In this document: positions 35,537 through 43,826 of the stretch, in pieces
Layout: every line of letters starts with the position of its first letter
How positions within the stretch are numbered: position 1 is the first letter of the stretch
Origin: Curtobacterium sp. SGAir0471
Lineage (GTDB): Bacteria; Actinomycetota; Actinomycetes; Actinomycetales; Microbacteriaceae
Length of the DNA: 64,000 nt
Direction of reading: 5' to 3'
NCBI RefSeq assembly: GCF_005490985.1
Contig: NZ_CP027869.1
Span: 2,976,001-3,040,000, forward strand
Notes under the pieces: model-generated
The model's database searches: none
Told to the model about the DNA's origin: nothing
Seen by the model: only the letters and a program-made list of their open reading frames with translations
Program-made: the position numbers and the translations under genes

Positions 35537-37180
35537 TCAGGACGTCGGTGCGAGCAGCAGGCCGTCCAGCACCAGGTCGCGCACACGCGGCAGCAGGTCC
35601 GCCGTGAGCGCGCCCTCGTCGACGCCGGTGATCTGCGCGAGGGCGCCGACGATCGCCGCGACCGACAGGTCCCCGTCGCAGGCACCCACGAACGCGGCGA
35701 GCGCCGTGTCCGCGTCCTCCCGCCGGCCGAACCCGCCACCCTGCACGAGGGTGATCACCGTCGGGTCGTCGTTCCCGGGCCAGTAGTGCCGCTCCTCGGT
35801 GACGTCCCCGGCGACCCGCAGGTGTGCGGCGGCGAGGGCCCGGTCGTCGCTCGCCGCGAGCCACTCGGCAGCGTCGAGCACCCGGGCGACCGTCGCGCCG
35901 AGCCCCACGGGGTTGGAGCCGAGCGCCTCGGGGACGCGCTCGGTGCGGCGGAGGCGAGCCGCGCCTCCCGGCCGCCCGGCGTCCGTCGCGGACGTGCGCC
36001 GGACGACCACGTACCCGAAGCCGACCCCGGTGACCCGTCGGGTGGCGAAGTCGTCGAGCCAGGCGTCCACGAGCCGGTCGAACGCCTCGGTGCCGGGCTT
36101 CGTCCCGCCGTCGCGGATCCAGGTCTCGGCGTAGGCGGGCGGGTCCTCGCGCTCCCGTTCGACGACCCACAGGTCGAGGTCCTCGGCGTCCGCGAACCAC
36201 GAGCGCACCCGGTCGAGCCCGTCGACGCCCCAGCGGTACTCCCAGTTGCCGAGCAGCTGCGCGGTCCCGCCGGGCTCGAGGTGGTCGGCGAGGCCGCGGA
36301 GCACGGTCTCGACGAGCGCATCGCCGACCATGCCGCCGTCGCGGTACTCGTAGGACGGCACGTCGTCGCGCCGCGGGGTGATGACGAACGGCGGGTTCGA
36401 CACGATGCGGTCGAAACGCTCCCCCGCGACCGGCTCGTACAGCGAGCCGAGCCGGAACTCGATGCCGTCGATGCCGTTGAGCGCGGCGTTGAACCGGGCG
36501 ATGTCGAGCGCCCGGCGGGAGATGTCCGTGGCGACGACCTGCTCGGCGAAGCGCCGCGCGTGCATGGCCTGGATGCCGCACCCGGTCCCGAGGTCGAGCA
36601 CCCGTCGGACCGGCACCGGGACCTGCAGCCCGGAGAGCGTGGTGGTCGCGCCGCCGATGCCGAGCACGTGCTCCTCGCCCAGCGCGGTGCCGAGTGCGAG
36701 CTCTCCGAGGTCGGAGACGATCCACCAGCTGCCGGCGCCCTGGTCGTCGACGAAGGCGTAGGGCCGCAGGTCGACGGTCGGGTGCACCCGTCGGTGCTCG
36801 GTGTCCGGCAGCCCGGAGTCGTCGATCTCGTCGCGGCCCGAGCCGTCGTCGCTGCGCAGGAGCCCGGCGGCCGTGACCCGGTCGAGTCCGGCCGTCGGGA
36901 ACGCCCGCTCGGCGTCGGCCCGGTCGACCGGCAGGCCGAGCACGAACAGCGTCGCGAGGGTGGTCAGCGGAGTGGTCTCCCGCGCGGCGAGTGCCCGCAG
37001 CGCGGCGACCCGCGAGCCGCGGTGCAGCGACGCGGCAGCCTCGTGGCCCCAGAGCGCGTCGATGCGCTCGACGGTGAAGCCCGCGGCGTCGAGGTCCGCG
37101 GCGAGCGCCGTCGTCACGGCGGGGTCGGTCGTGATGGTCGGCAGCTCGTGTGCCGCTGCTGCCCGCGCCCGCTGGGTCAC
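35537..37180 (-). CDS. Class I SAM-dependent methyltransferase with extra N- and C-terminal domains
   Basis: 547 residues. The N-terminal ~150 residues are a helical domain typical of DUF7059-bearing methyltransferases. The catalytic core follows, with SAM-binding VLDLGTGCGIQAMHAR and the HemK/PrmC-type motif IVSNPPFVITP, which points to methylation of an amide or amino nitrogen. A C-terminal ~140-residue helical domain completes it. The target is unknown. The start GTG overlaps the arsR-type stop codon (GTGA), with GGAGG upstream, so the two are co-translated. Around residues 403-415 the protein reads DAGRPGGAARLRR, encoded by a copy of the dispersed palindrome (35947-35972), apparently inserted in frame. 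Confidence 0.85.
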   Translation of the reverse strand: MTQRARAAAAHELPTITTDPAVTTALAADLDAAGFTVERIDALWGHEAAASLHRGSRVAALRALAARETTPLTTLATLFVLGLPVDRADAERAFPTAGLDRVTAAGLLRSDDGSGRDEIDDSGLPDTEHRRVHPTVDLRPYAFVDDQGAGSWWIVSDLGELALGTALGEEHVLGIGGATTTLSGLQVPVPVRRVLDLGTGCGIQAMHARRFAEQVVATDISRRALDIARFNAALNGIDGIEFRLGSLYEPVAGERFDRIVSNPPFVITPRRDDVPSYEYRDGGMVGDALVETVLRGLADHLEPGGTAQLLGNWEYRWGVDGLDRVRSWFADAEDLDLWVVEREREDPPAYAETWIRDGGTKPGTEAFDRLVDAWLDDFATRRVTGVGFGYVVVRRTSATDAGRPGGAARLRRTERVPEALGSNPVGLGATVARVLDAAEWLAASDDRALAAAHLRVAGDVTEERHYWPGNDDPTVITLVQGGGFGRREDADTALAAFVGACDGDLSVAAIVGALAQITGVDEGALTADLLPRVRDLVLDGLLLAPTS

Positions 37181-37554
37181 GCGGGGACCTCCGTGCGCAT
37201 GACTGACGCGGGCACCTGCCACGCAGCCACCAGGTCGAGCAGCCCGGGGAAGCGCTGCTGCACGTCCTCGGTGCGGACCCGGCTCGACCGCGTCAGGCCC
37301 TCCTGGTGCTGCTCGAGCAGGCCGGCCTCGCGCAGCACGCGGAAGTGGTGCGTCAGCGTCGACTTCGGCCGGTCGACCCCGACCCACCCGCAGCTGCGCA
37401 CCCCGCCGGCGGCGTCGACCAGGTAGCGGTGCAGGATCGTGAGCCGGATCGGGTCGCTCAGCGCGTCGAGCACGACCGGCAGGTCCATCTCGGCGACGGT
37501 CGGCTGCGGCAGGCGTTCTGGCGTGACGGCGGAGTCCACGGGCGCGGCAGGCAT
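37177..37554 (-). CDS. ArsR-family (winged helix) transcriptional regulator
   Basis: 125 residues. Winged-helix core: LPVVLDALSDPIRLTILHRY, then STLTHHFRVLREAGLLEQHQ as recognition helix. It lacks the CVC metal-binding motif of metal sensors, so its signal is probably not arsenic; the cysteine in VRSCGWVG stands alone. Start ATG has TACCGT ending 6 bases before it (plus-strand 37561-37566), predicting a leaderless mRNA. It overlaps the methyltransferase gene downstream and is divergent from an MFS exporter gene, which it most probably represses through the palindromes in between. Confidence 0.88.
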   Translation of the reverse strand: MPAAPVDSAVTPERLPQPTVAEMDLPVVLDALSDPIRLTILHRYLVDAAGGVRSCGWVGVDRPKSTLTHHFRVLREAGLLEQHQEGLTRSSRVRTEDVQQRFPGLLDLVAAWQVPASVMRTEVPA

Positions 37555-37560
37555 GCCACG

Positions 37561-37632
37561 ACGGTAGCACCGCCGACCAGACAGTACGACTTGCGTCGTA
37601 CAGGTACCTGCTGTACGAATGTGCTCGTACAG
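37561..37632. promoter_or_regulatory. ArsR/MFS divergent control region with repeated palindromes
   Basis: GTACGAC-TTGC-GTCGTAC (37584-37601), CAGGTACCTG (37601-37610) and CTGTACGA-N6-TCGTACAG (37611-37632) follow one another. The half-site CTGTACGA/TCGTAC occurs four times. ACGGTA (37561-37566) is the reverse -10 of the arsR-type gene. The cluster should be the operator for the divergent MFS gene. Confidence 0.7.
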
Positions 37633-37659
37633 CAGTCGATCCGTCGGGAAGGTGCCACC

Positions 37660-38910
37660 ATGCAGTCAGCACGCGGAGTCGCGGGCTTCTGGATCCTCGC
37701 CGCCATGCTCTTCGTGGCGATGGCGTCGTCCTCGGTGCCCTCGCCGATCTACCCCGTCTACGCCGCCGAGTGGGACCTCACGCCGCTCATGCTCACGGGG
37801 GTGTTCGCGATCTACGTCGCCGGGCTCCTCGTCACGATGCTCGTCGCCGGGCGGCTCTCCGACCACGTCGGCCGGAAGCCCGTGCTCGTCGCCGGCGGCC
37901 TGCTGCTCGTCGTCTCGCTCGTGCTGTTCACCGGCGCCGACGGCTTCGGGGCGCTCGTGCTCGACCGCATCGTGCAGGGCGTCGCCGTCGGGCTGCTCAT
38001 CGGTGCCCTCGGCGCGGCGCTCATCGACAACTCGCTCGAGCGCTTCCCGTCCCTCGCCGGCGTCCTGAACGGTGCCGTCCCGCCCTTCGCCCTGGCCACC
38101 GGCGCGGTGTCGAGCGGCGCCCTGGTCGAGTGGGGTCCGGCACCGGAGCAGCTCGTCTACGTGCTCTTCGGCGCGCTCCTGCTGCTCCTCGTCGCCGCCC
38201 TGGTCGTCGTCCCCGAGCGGGTCACCCGCCGACCGGGCGCGCTCCGCTCCCTCCGCCCGACGGTGTCCGTCCCCCGGGCGTCGCGAGCGCTCTTCCGAGG
38301 CGTCGCCGGCGCCCTCGTCGCCAGCTGGGCGCTGGGCGGGCTGTTCCTGTCGCTCGTCCCGTCGGCGCTCGGTGCGGTGTTCGGCATCCACGACCACTTC
38401 GCGGCCGGGGCCCTCATCGCCGTCGTCACCGGTGTCGGCGGGCTCACGGGACTCGCGATCCAGCGCCTCGACACGCGTCGGAGCCTGTTCCTCGGACTCG
38501 TCGCACTCATCGTCGGCCCGGTCGTCACCGTGTCGTTCGTGTTCGCGCACTCGCTGCCCGGACTCGTCGTCGGGAGCGCGATCGCGGGCGTCGGCTTCGG
38601 CGCGGGGTTCCAGGCGCCGCTGCGGATGCTGCTCGCGACCGCCGCCCCCACGCACCGCGCCGGGCTGCTGTCGTCGGTCTACATCGTCAGCTACCTGGCC
38701 TTCGGGGTGCCCGCCGTCGTCGCAGGGTTGGTCGAACCGGCGTTCGGCTTCGTGCCCGTGCTCGCCGGCTACGGCGCCTTCATCGTCCTCGCGGCGACGA
38801 CCGCCCTCGTGCTGCAGGTCACCTCCCGCAGCGCGGCCGGTGTCGAGGAACGCGCCGCCGAGACCGTCGAGCGCACGGCGACGGGCTCCGTCCGGACCGT
38901 CGCCGAGTAG
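37660..38910 (+). CDS. MFS transporter, probable efflux pump
   Basis: 416 residues with 12 predicted membrane segments. Motif A is intact in the loop between segments 2 and 3 (GRLSDHVGRKPVLVAGG), and LVLDRIVQGVAVGLLIGALG matches segment 4 of drug/H+ antiporters. An extended hydrophilic C-terminal tail (about 30 residues, ERAAETVERTATGS) is cytoplasmic. ATG has GGGAAGG upstream. Divergent from an ArsR-type gene with strong palindromes in between, so it is probably induced by a compound that releases that repressor. The exported compound is not known. Confidence 0.9.
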   Translation: MQSARGVAGFWILAAMLFVAMASSSVPSPIYPVYAAEWDLTPLMLTGVFAIYVAGLLVTMLVAGRLSDHVGRKPVLVAGGLLLVVSLVLFTGADGFGALVLDRIVQGVAVGLLIGALGAALIDNSLERFPSLAGVLNGAVPPFALATGAVSSGALVEWGPAPEQLVYVLFGALLLLLVAALVVVPERVTRRPGALRSLRPTVSVPRASRALFRGVAGALVASWALGGLFLSLVPSALGAVFGIHDHFAAGALIAVVTGVGGLTGLAIQRLDTRRSLFLGLVALIVGPVVTVSFVFAHSLPGLVVGSAIAGVGFGAGFQAPLRMLLATAAPTHRAGLLSSVYIVSYLAFGVPAVVAGLVEPAFGFVPVLAGYGAFIVLAATTALVLQVTSRSAAGVEERAAETVERTATGSVRTVAE

Positions 38911-38937
38911 CCCCGGCCCGACCGACGCGAACGGCGG

Positions 38938-39405
38938 TCAGTGCCCCGGTCGCGCCCGGTTCGGCCGCTGCGCCCGGACGCCCGTGCTGCGGTGTGCATC
39001 GGCATGGGCCGCGTCGACGTCGGCCTTGCCCCGGTCCGCAGCCTTCCGCAGCCACTGCGGCCCGTGCGCCTTCGCCCAGTCCCAGAAGCGGTGCAGCTGC
39101 GCGCGCAGCCACGTGATGATGCGGTGGAAGAAGTGGAACTCGCTGGCCAGGATCGTCAGACCGATGAACACCACGAGCCAGCCCGGCCCGGGCAGCGGCA
39201 CGAGGATCAGCCCGATCACCACGACGAGCCCGCCGACGATCCCGACGAGCACCTTGTAGAAGAGGTGCACGCCCGGTCGCGCGTGGATCCACGCGCGCAG
39301 CCGACGGAACCACCGGAAGCGGGGGTGCCGGTCGTCGGCGTCGGTCTCGGGAGCCGTGGTGTCGGCACGCACGACCGCGTCGGGTCGCTCGTGGGTGTCG
39401 TCCAT
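38938..39405 (-). CDS. PGPGW-motif membrane protein (TIGR02611 type)
   Basis: 155 residues. Two membrane segments (about 51-70 and 75-93) joined by the family hallmark VPLPGPGWLVVFIG; the second helix ends ASEFHFFHRII, another conserved stretch. An acidic N-terminal tail and a basic, probably amphipathic C-terminal half (LRAQLHRFWDWAKAHGPQWL) lie in the cytoplasm. The family is widespread in actinobacteria; its role is unknown. ATG follows TAGGTT (39417-39412 on the minus strand) by 6 bases, a leaderless start. Confidence 0.88.
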   Translation of the reverse strand: MDDTHERPDAVVRADTTAPETDADDRHPRFRWFRRLRAWIHARPGVHLFYKVLVGIVGGLVVVIGLILVPLPGPGWLVVFIGLTILASEFHFFHRIITWLRAQLHRFWDWAKAHGPQWLRKAADRGKADVDAAHADAHRSTGVRAQRPNRARPGH

Positions 39406-39644
39406 GGCGGCAACCTAGGGCGCGCGGCTGGGAAACGGCGGCGCAACCGGTCCACGCGACGTGGGTGGCGGGGCGGGCGTGCACCGCGCCTCCCGGCCGC
39501 CCGTTCCGTCGAGACGTCGCCGCCTCGTCGAGACGGCCCCGGAGGCGGCGGGGTCTCATGCACTAGGCGGCGTCCCGTGCAGACGTGCGCGTCTCAGTCC
39601 GGCCGCGAGACCGTCAGCAGCACACCCACCGGCCTGGAGGCTCG
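39406..39644. other. Intergenic stretch with repeat copy
   Basis: These 239 bases hold the promoter of the gene at 38938-39405, a copy of the dispersed repeat near 39481-39500 (CACCGCGCCTCCCGGCCGC), and two GTCGAGACG motifs (about 39508-39535) recalling the GAGAC repeats at 45778. I see no gene in it. Confidence 0.5.
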
Positions 39645-39977
39645 TCACGCGTGTGCGACGCACGTCGCGGCCCACGGGACCGCGTCCAGACGGGCCGCCG
39701 GGATCGGTTCGCCGCCGACGGCGCACCGCCCGTAGGTGCCGGCCTCGAGCCGCGCGAGCGCGGCGTCGACCAGTCGGATCCTGTTCCGCGCGTCGTCGCG
39801 CACCGCGCCGAGCGAGCCGCGCTCCCAGGCGAGCGTCGCGCCCTCGGGGTCGTGCTCGTCGTCCGAGTTGGCGTCCTGGCGTGCGTCGCTGACGTCCCGC
39901 ATGCTGCGCTCGACGTCGGCGAGCAGCCGCTCGTTGCGACGCCGTTCCGCGGTCAGCGCGGTGCGTGGGTCGTCCAT
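39645..39977 (-). CDS. DksA/TraR-family protein with incomplete zinc finger
   Basis: 110 residues: a long charged coiled-coil (TALTAERRRNERLLADVERS, about 7-75), then the C-terminal finger region YGRCAVGGEPIPAARLDAVP and ending TCVAHA. In normal members this reads CxxC...CxxC; here the second cysteine is Gly and the fourth is His-Ala in place of Cys, so only two cysteines remain. DksA-like proteins bind RNA polymerase and change its response to signals. ATG at 39975-39977 lies 7 bases after TACCGT on the minus strand. It is divergent from the second LLM gene. Confidence 0.78.
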   Translation of the reverse strand: MDDPRTALTAERRRNERLLADVERSMRDVSDARQDANSDDEHDPEGATLAWERGSLGAVRDDARNRIRLVDAALARLEAGTYGRCAVGGEPIPAARLDAVPWAATCVAHA

Positions 39978-40027
39978 GGCGACGACGGTAGTCGTGTCGG
40001 AATGCGATCGCAGTAGCATGCGTTCGC

Positions 40028-41065
40028 ATGGGCATGACGAAGATCGGGTTCCTGTCCTTCGGGCACTGGCGCGACGTGCCGGGCTCACGTGTCCGCAGCG
40101 GCCGCGAGGCCCTCGTGCAGGCGATCGACCTCGCCGTCGCGGCCGAGGAGGCGGGCGTCGACGGCGCGTACTTCCGCGTGCACCACTTCGCCCCGCAGCA
40201 GGCGGCACCGTTCCCGCTGCTCTCCGCGATCGCCGCTCGGACCAGTCGCATCGAGATCGGCACCGGCGTGATCGACATGCGGTACGAGAACCCGCTCTAC
40301 ATGGCCGAGGAAGCCGCTGCCACCGACCTCATCTCCGGCGGCCGACTGCAGCTCGGCGTCTCGCGGGGGTCACCCGAGACCGCTCTCGCCGGCTACCAGC
40401 AGTTCGGCTACGTCCCCGAGGCGCACGACACCAACGGTGGCGACATGGCGCGCTCGCACACCGACGTGTTCCGCCGGGCGATCGCCGGGGAGCCGATGGC
40501 CCACGCGAACCCGCAGATGACCGGGTCGGCCGGGTCCCTGGCGGTGTCCCCGCTGTCGGACACGCTGCCCGACCGGATCTGGTGGGGTGCCGGCAGCCGC
40601 GCGACCGCCGAGTGGACGGCCGAGCAGGGCATGAACCTCATGTCGTCGACCCTGCTCACCGAGGACACCGGCGTGCCGTTCGACCAGCTGCAGGCCGAGC
40701 AGATCGAGCGCTTCCGGGCCACCTGGGCCGAGATGGGCTGGGAGCGGACGCCGCGGGTCTCGGTGTCGCGCAGCATCATCCCGATCACCGACGACGAGTC
40801 GCGGCACTACTTCGGCGTGCGGGCGCAGGTCGAGGGGCAGGACCAGGTCGGGCACCTCGACGGCGGCCTCGCCCGGTTCGGTCGCTCGTACATCGGGGAG
40901 CCGGAGCAGCTCGTCGCCGAGCTCGTTTCCGACGCCGCGGTCCGGGCCGCCGACACCGTGCTCGTCACGGTGCCGAACCAGCTCGGGGTCGACTTCAACG
41001 CCCGGCTGCTCGCGGCGACGAAGGCCGTCATGGACGAGGTCGACGCGGCGGCCGTCCCGGCGTAG
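40028..41065 (+). CDS. LLM-class flavin-dependent oxidoreductase, second paralogue
   Basis: 345 residues, bacterial luciferase-like fold. Motifs include GVDGAYFRVHHFAPQQAAPF, TGVIDMRYENPLYMAEEAAA, DLISGGRLQLGVSRGSPETA and DRIWWGAGSRATAEWTAEQG, paralleling those of the paralogue at 29814-30836. It should use FMN to oxygenate an unknown small molecule. ATG at 40028 (or ATG at 40034, two codons later) lacks a Shine-Dalgarno; TAGCAT (40014-40019) predicts transcription from about 40026, a near-leaderless mRNA. The region before it holds the repeated ATGCGNNCGCA motif. Confidence 0.88.
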   Translation: MGMTKIGFLSFGHWRDVPGSRVRSGREALVQAIDLAVAAEEAGVDGAYFRVHHFAPQQAAPFPLLSAIAARTSRIEIGTGVIDMRYENPLYMAEEAAATDLISGGRLQLGVSRGSPETALAGYQQFGYVPEAHDTNGGDMARSHTDVFRRAIAGEPMAHANPQMTGSAGSLAVSPLSDTLPDRIWWGAGSRATAEWTAEQGMNLMSSTLLTEDTGVPFDQLQAEQIERFRATWAEMGWERTPRVSVSRSIIPITDDESRHYFGVRAQVEGQDQVGHLDGGLARFGRSYIGEPEQLVAELVSDAAVRAADTVLVTVPNQLGVDFNARLLAATKAVMDEVDAAAVPA

Positions 41066-41080
41066 TCCGCGGCTCTCGAC

Positions 41081-41563
41081 TCAGGCCTCGGCGGGTGCCT
41101 CCGGCCAGAGCAACCGGAAGCGCTCGCACAGCACCGGCATGTCCGGCTCGTACCCGCGCGGGTTCTCGGAGTGCTCGCGCCAGTAGCGCTCGTGCACCGC
41201 GCGCCAGTGCGCGAGGGTGCGGTCGCCCTCGCCCTCGGCGCGGGCGTGCTCCTCGCCGACCTGGTCGAACGGCACGACCCGCAGGTCCGTCGTCTCGATC
41301 ACGGCGCGGGGTTCGCCCCGACCGTCGAGGATGACGCTGAGCTCGCCGACCTCGGGCAGCGGGTCGCCCGTCGCCTCGTAGTCCCACATCGACGACGCCG
41401 TGCCGTCCTTGATCCCGCGGAGCACCAGGTCGAGCAGACCGTCGGCGTGGTCCGGCGTGGCGCCGAACGCCCACGCCTCGGGCACGGCCTCGGGGAGCTC
41501 CGGTGCCTCGTCACGGCGGGCGGACCAGAAGGCGGACAGGGTCTGGGCGTCGGCGGTGATCAC
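41081..41563 (-). CDS. ASCH-domain protein
   Basis: 160 residues. ASCH domains (RNA-binding-like beta-barrel) appear here as LVLRGIKDGTASSMWDYEAT, followed by LSVILDGRGEPRAVIETTDL and a C-terminal WRAVHERYWREHSENPRGYE, all characteristic. Proposed roles are RNA binding or modified-nucleoside amidohydrolase activity. I chose GTG at 41561-41563 because the earlier frame reads through sequence belonging to the divergent gene's promoter, and because TACGGT ends 7 bases before it. It is convergent with the second LLM gene (15-base gap). Confidence 0.82.
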   Translation of the reverse strand: MITADAQTLSAFWSARRDEAPELPEAVPEAWAFGATPDHADGLLDLVLRGIKDGTASSMWDYEATGDPLPEVGELSVILDGRGEPRAVIETTDLRVVPFDQVGEEHARAEGEGDRTLAHWRAVHERYWREHSENPRGYEPDMPVLCERFRLLWPEAPAEA

Positions 41564-41687
41564 CCGCCCGACCGTAGCGCACCGACTGGTCCCCCTTGTT
41601 GCCGACACCCGCTGTGGGACTGTGGGCGTGCCTCCCGGCTGCGTAGCGTCGAGGTGCACCATCCACCGCACCCTCGAGGAGCACCCC

Positions 41688-42131
41688 GTGACGCTGCCGG
41701 CCGCAGGCTGGTTCCCGGACCCCCAGGACGCCCACCGCCTGCGGTGGTGGGACGGTCACGCGTGGGGCGGGGCGACGCGGGTGCTCCCGGCCCGGCAGGA
41801 ACCCGTCGCGCCGGTCGTCGTCGCGCCGGCCGGGCCGTCGTTCTCGGTCGAGGGCGGAGCGCTCCGGACCGGCTCGTGGGCCTCCGGCGGCTCCGTGCAG
41901 CGGGTCGGGGCGGCGGCGCTCGTCGCGGTCCTGCTCGCGGTCGTGTCGGTCGTGTGGAACCCGGTCGGGGTGGCGAGCACGCTCGCCGTCGTCGTCGGAG
42001 TCGTCGCGATCGTCCGTCCCGGTGCGACCGGCGGCTGGCGGGTGCTGTGGCGGAGCGCTGCGACGAGCGCCCTCGTGGTCGCCGTCGCCACGGGCGTGGT
42101 CGCCGCGTCCGCGCAGTGGCACGTGCTCTGA
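41688..42131 (+). CDS. DUF2510 membrane protein
   Basis: 147 residues. DUF2510 (about residues 3-30: AAGWFPDPQDAHRLRWWDGH) is a short Trp-rich cytoplasmic module found on actinobacterial membrane proteins. It is followed by three hydrophobic segments (about 72-90, 94-108 and 124-142). GTG at 41688 has GAGGAG at the right distance. Convergent with xerD, 16 bases away. Function unknown; DUF2510 is thought to mediate protein contacts. Confidence 0.82.
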   Translation: MTLPAAGWFPDPQDAHRLRWWDGHAWGGATRVLPARQEPVAPVVVAPAGPSFSVEGGALRTGSWASGGSVQRVGAAALVAVLLAVVSVVWNPVGVASTLAVVVGVVAIVRPGATGGWRVLWRSAATSALVVAVATGVVAASAQWHVL

Positions 42132-42147
42132 GGGACGGCTCCGGCCG

Positions 42148-43143
42148 CTACCGCCGCGCCCGCGGGTGCGCCGTCTGGTACACGTCACGCAGCATGTCGG
42201 CCGTGACGAGCGTGTAGATCTGCGTCGTCGCGACGCTCGCGTGCCCGAGCAGTTCCTGCACCACGCGCACGTCGGCACCGCCCTCGAGCAGGTGGGTCGC
42301 GAACGAGTGCCGGAACGTGTGCGGTGACACGTGCGCCGACAGTCCGGCGCGCTCCGCCGCGGCCTGGATGACGAGCCAGGCGCTCTGCCGCGACAGCCGC
42401 GCGCCGCGAGCGCCGAGGAACAGCGCCGGGGTCGACGGTCCCCGGGCCGCGAAGACCGGTCGAGCGCGCACCAGGTAGGCGTCGACCGCGGCCCGCGCGA
42501 AGCTGCCAAGCGGCACGATGCGCTGCTTGTTGCCCTTGCCGGTGACCTTGACGACCGCGAGCCCGTCGCCCTCGTCGTCCTCGGGGTCGGACAGCGTCGT
42601 GACGTCGTCCACGGACAGCTCCACTGCCTCGGAGATGCGCGCGCCCGTGGCGTAGAGCAGCTCCAGCAGTGCCCGGTCCCGGAGCTGCACGGGGTCGTCG
42701 TCCGCCGAGCCCGCGGCGCCGAGCAGCCGCTCCATGTCGTGCACCGAGATCGCCTTCGGCAGCCGCGACGGTGCCTTCGGCGGGCGGACGGCCGTCCCGG
42801 GGTCGAGCGGGAGCCAGCCCTCGGCGGCGGCGAACGCGGTGAAGGACCGCACCGAGCTCAGCATCCGGGCCACGGACCGTGGGGCGAGCGGCTGCTCCGG
42901 TCGCGAGGTCAGGTGTGCGACGAACCCGGCGACGTCCGCACGGGTCAGACGCGCGACGTCGGTCAGGGCCGCCGCTCCCCCGGCCCGGTCCGCGCCTGCC
43001 GACTCCACTGCCGGCGTCGAGGCGAGCCACTCCGCGAAGACCGCGAGGTCCCGTCGGTAGGCCGAGACCGTGTGCTGCGACAGCCCTCGCTCGACGGCGA
43101 CGTGCCGCAGGTAGGTCTCGGTGGCGCGGTCGAGCGGGGTCAC
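42148..43143 (-). CDS. xerD: Tyrosine recombinase XerD
   Basis: 331 residues. N-terminal SAM-like DNA-binding domain (about 1-115) and C-terminal catalytic domain with the complete active site: Arg169 (ATGARISE), Lys203 (TGKGNKQR), His275 and Arg278 ([11 protein letters not shown]), His301 ([10 protein letters not shown]) and nucleophile Tyr310 (QIYT). With XerC it resolves chromosome dimers at dif. GTG at 43141-43143 has TAGCGT ending 6 bases before it on the minus strand, so it can be transcribed without leader from its own promoter, although it also follows the NUDIX gene by 26 bases. The order pyrG-NUDIX-xerD is conserved in actinobacteria. Confidence 0.95.
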   Translation of the reverse strand: MTPLDRATETYLRHVAVERGLSQHTVSAYRRDLAVFAEWLASTPAVESAGADRAGGAAALTDVARLTRADVAGFVAHLTSRPEQPLAPRSVARMLSSVRSFTAFAAAEGWLPLDPGTAVRPPKAPSRLPKAISVHDMERLLGAAGSADDDPVQLRDRALLELLYATGARISEAVELSVDDVTTLSDPEDDEGDGLAVVKVTGKGNKQRIVPLGSFARAAVDAYLVRARPVFAARGPSTPALFLGARGARLSRQSAWLVIQAAAERAGLSAHVSPHTFRHSFATHLLEGGADVRVVQELLGHASVATTQIYTLVTADMLRDVYQTAHPRARR

Positions 43144-43169
43144 CTCTCGACGCTAGCCCCGCGCGGTGG

Positions 43170-43799
43170 TCATGCCGTCGCGCCGCGCTCGATCGCGCTC
43201 CGCTCGGTCGCGCTCCGCTCGATCGCGCTCCGCTCGATCGCGTCGACCGCCAGGGTCGCCACGACGAGCGCGGAGTTCTGCAGCCGGCCGGCGAGGATGC
43301 CCTCGACCAGTTCGGCGCGCGGCACCCACCGTGTCACGATGTCGGCCTCCTCCGCCTCCCGCTCGAACGCCGAGGCCGTCGCGCGGACGCCGCGGGCCCG
43401 GTAGACCTGGATGAACTCGTCGCTGCCGCCGGACGAGGTGTTGTACCGGACCAGGGGCTCCCAGTGGTCCGCCTCGAGGTCCGCCTCCTCGCCGAGCTCC
43501 CGCTGCGCGGCGGTCAGGTGGTCCTCGCCCTCGTGGTCGAGGAGTCCGGCCGGCAGCTCCCAGTCGCGCAGCTGCACGGGGTGCCGGTACTGCTGGATGA
43601 CGAGCACGCGCCCCTCGTCGTCCTCCGCGAAGACGGCCACGGCGCCGGTGTGGTCGATGTACTCGCGGACCATGTCGTGCCCGTCGTAGTCGACGTGGTC
43701 ACGGCGCACGTCCCAGACCGCGCCCTCGTACACGACGGTGGACTCGGTGACCTCGTACGAGGCGTGTTCGTCGGCGATCGGTGCGGCAGCGTCAGTCAC
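43170..43799 (-). CDS. NUDIX hydrolase, ADP-ribose pyrophosphatase type
   Basis: 209 residues. Nudix box GLLDHEGEDHLTAAQRELGE continuing EADLEA (about residues 93-118), preceded by VIQQYRHPVQLRDWELPAG, the hallmark of ADP-ribose pyrophosphatases. It would hydrolyse ADP-ribose to AMP and ribose 5-phosphate. The order pyrG-NUDIX-xerD matches the M. tuberculosis Rv1699-Rv1701 region. GTG at 43797-43799 is preceded by GGATGGAGA. The last ~22 residues (IERSAIERSATERSAIERG) come from a 15-bp tandem repeat and are unlikely to belong to the fold. Two identical palindromes lie upstream. Confidence 0.9.
   Translation of the reverse strand: MTDAAAPIADEHASYEVTESTVVYEGAVWDVRRDHVDYDGHDMVREYIDHTGAVAVFAEDDEGRVLVIQQYRHPVQLRDWELPAGLLDHEGEDHLTAAQRELGEEADLEADHWEPLVRYNTSSGGSDEFIQVYRARGVRATASAFEREAEEADIVTRWVPRAELVEGILAGRLQNSALVVATLAVDAIERSAIERSATERSAIERGATA
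43186..43245 (-). repeat. 15-bp tandem repeat at the 3' end of the NUDIX gene
   Basis: Four copies of CGCTCGATCGCGCTC (43186-43200, 43201-43215, 43216-43230, 43231-43245 partial). Since 15 is a multiple of three, changes in copy number add or remove 5 residues (AIERS) without shifting the frame. Confidence 0.9.
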
Positions 43800-43826
43800 G
43801 TCTCCATCCTGGCACTCCCCTCCTCG

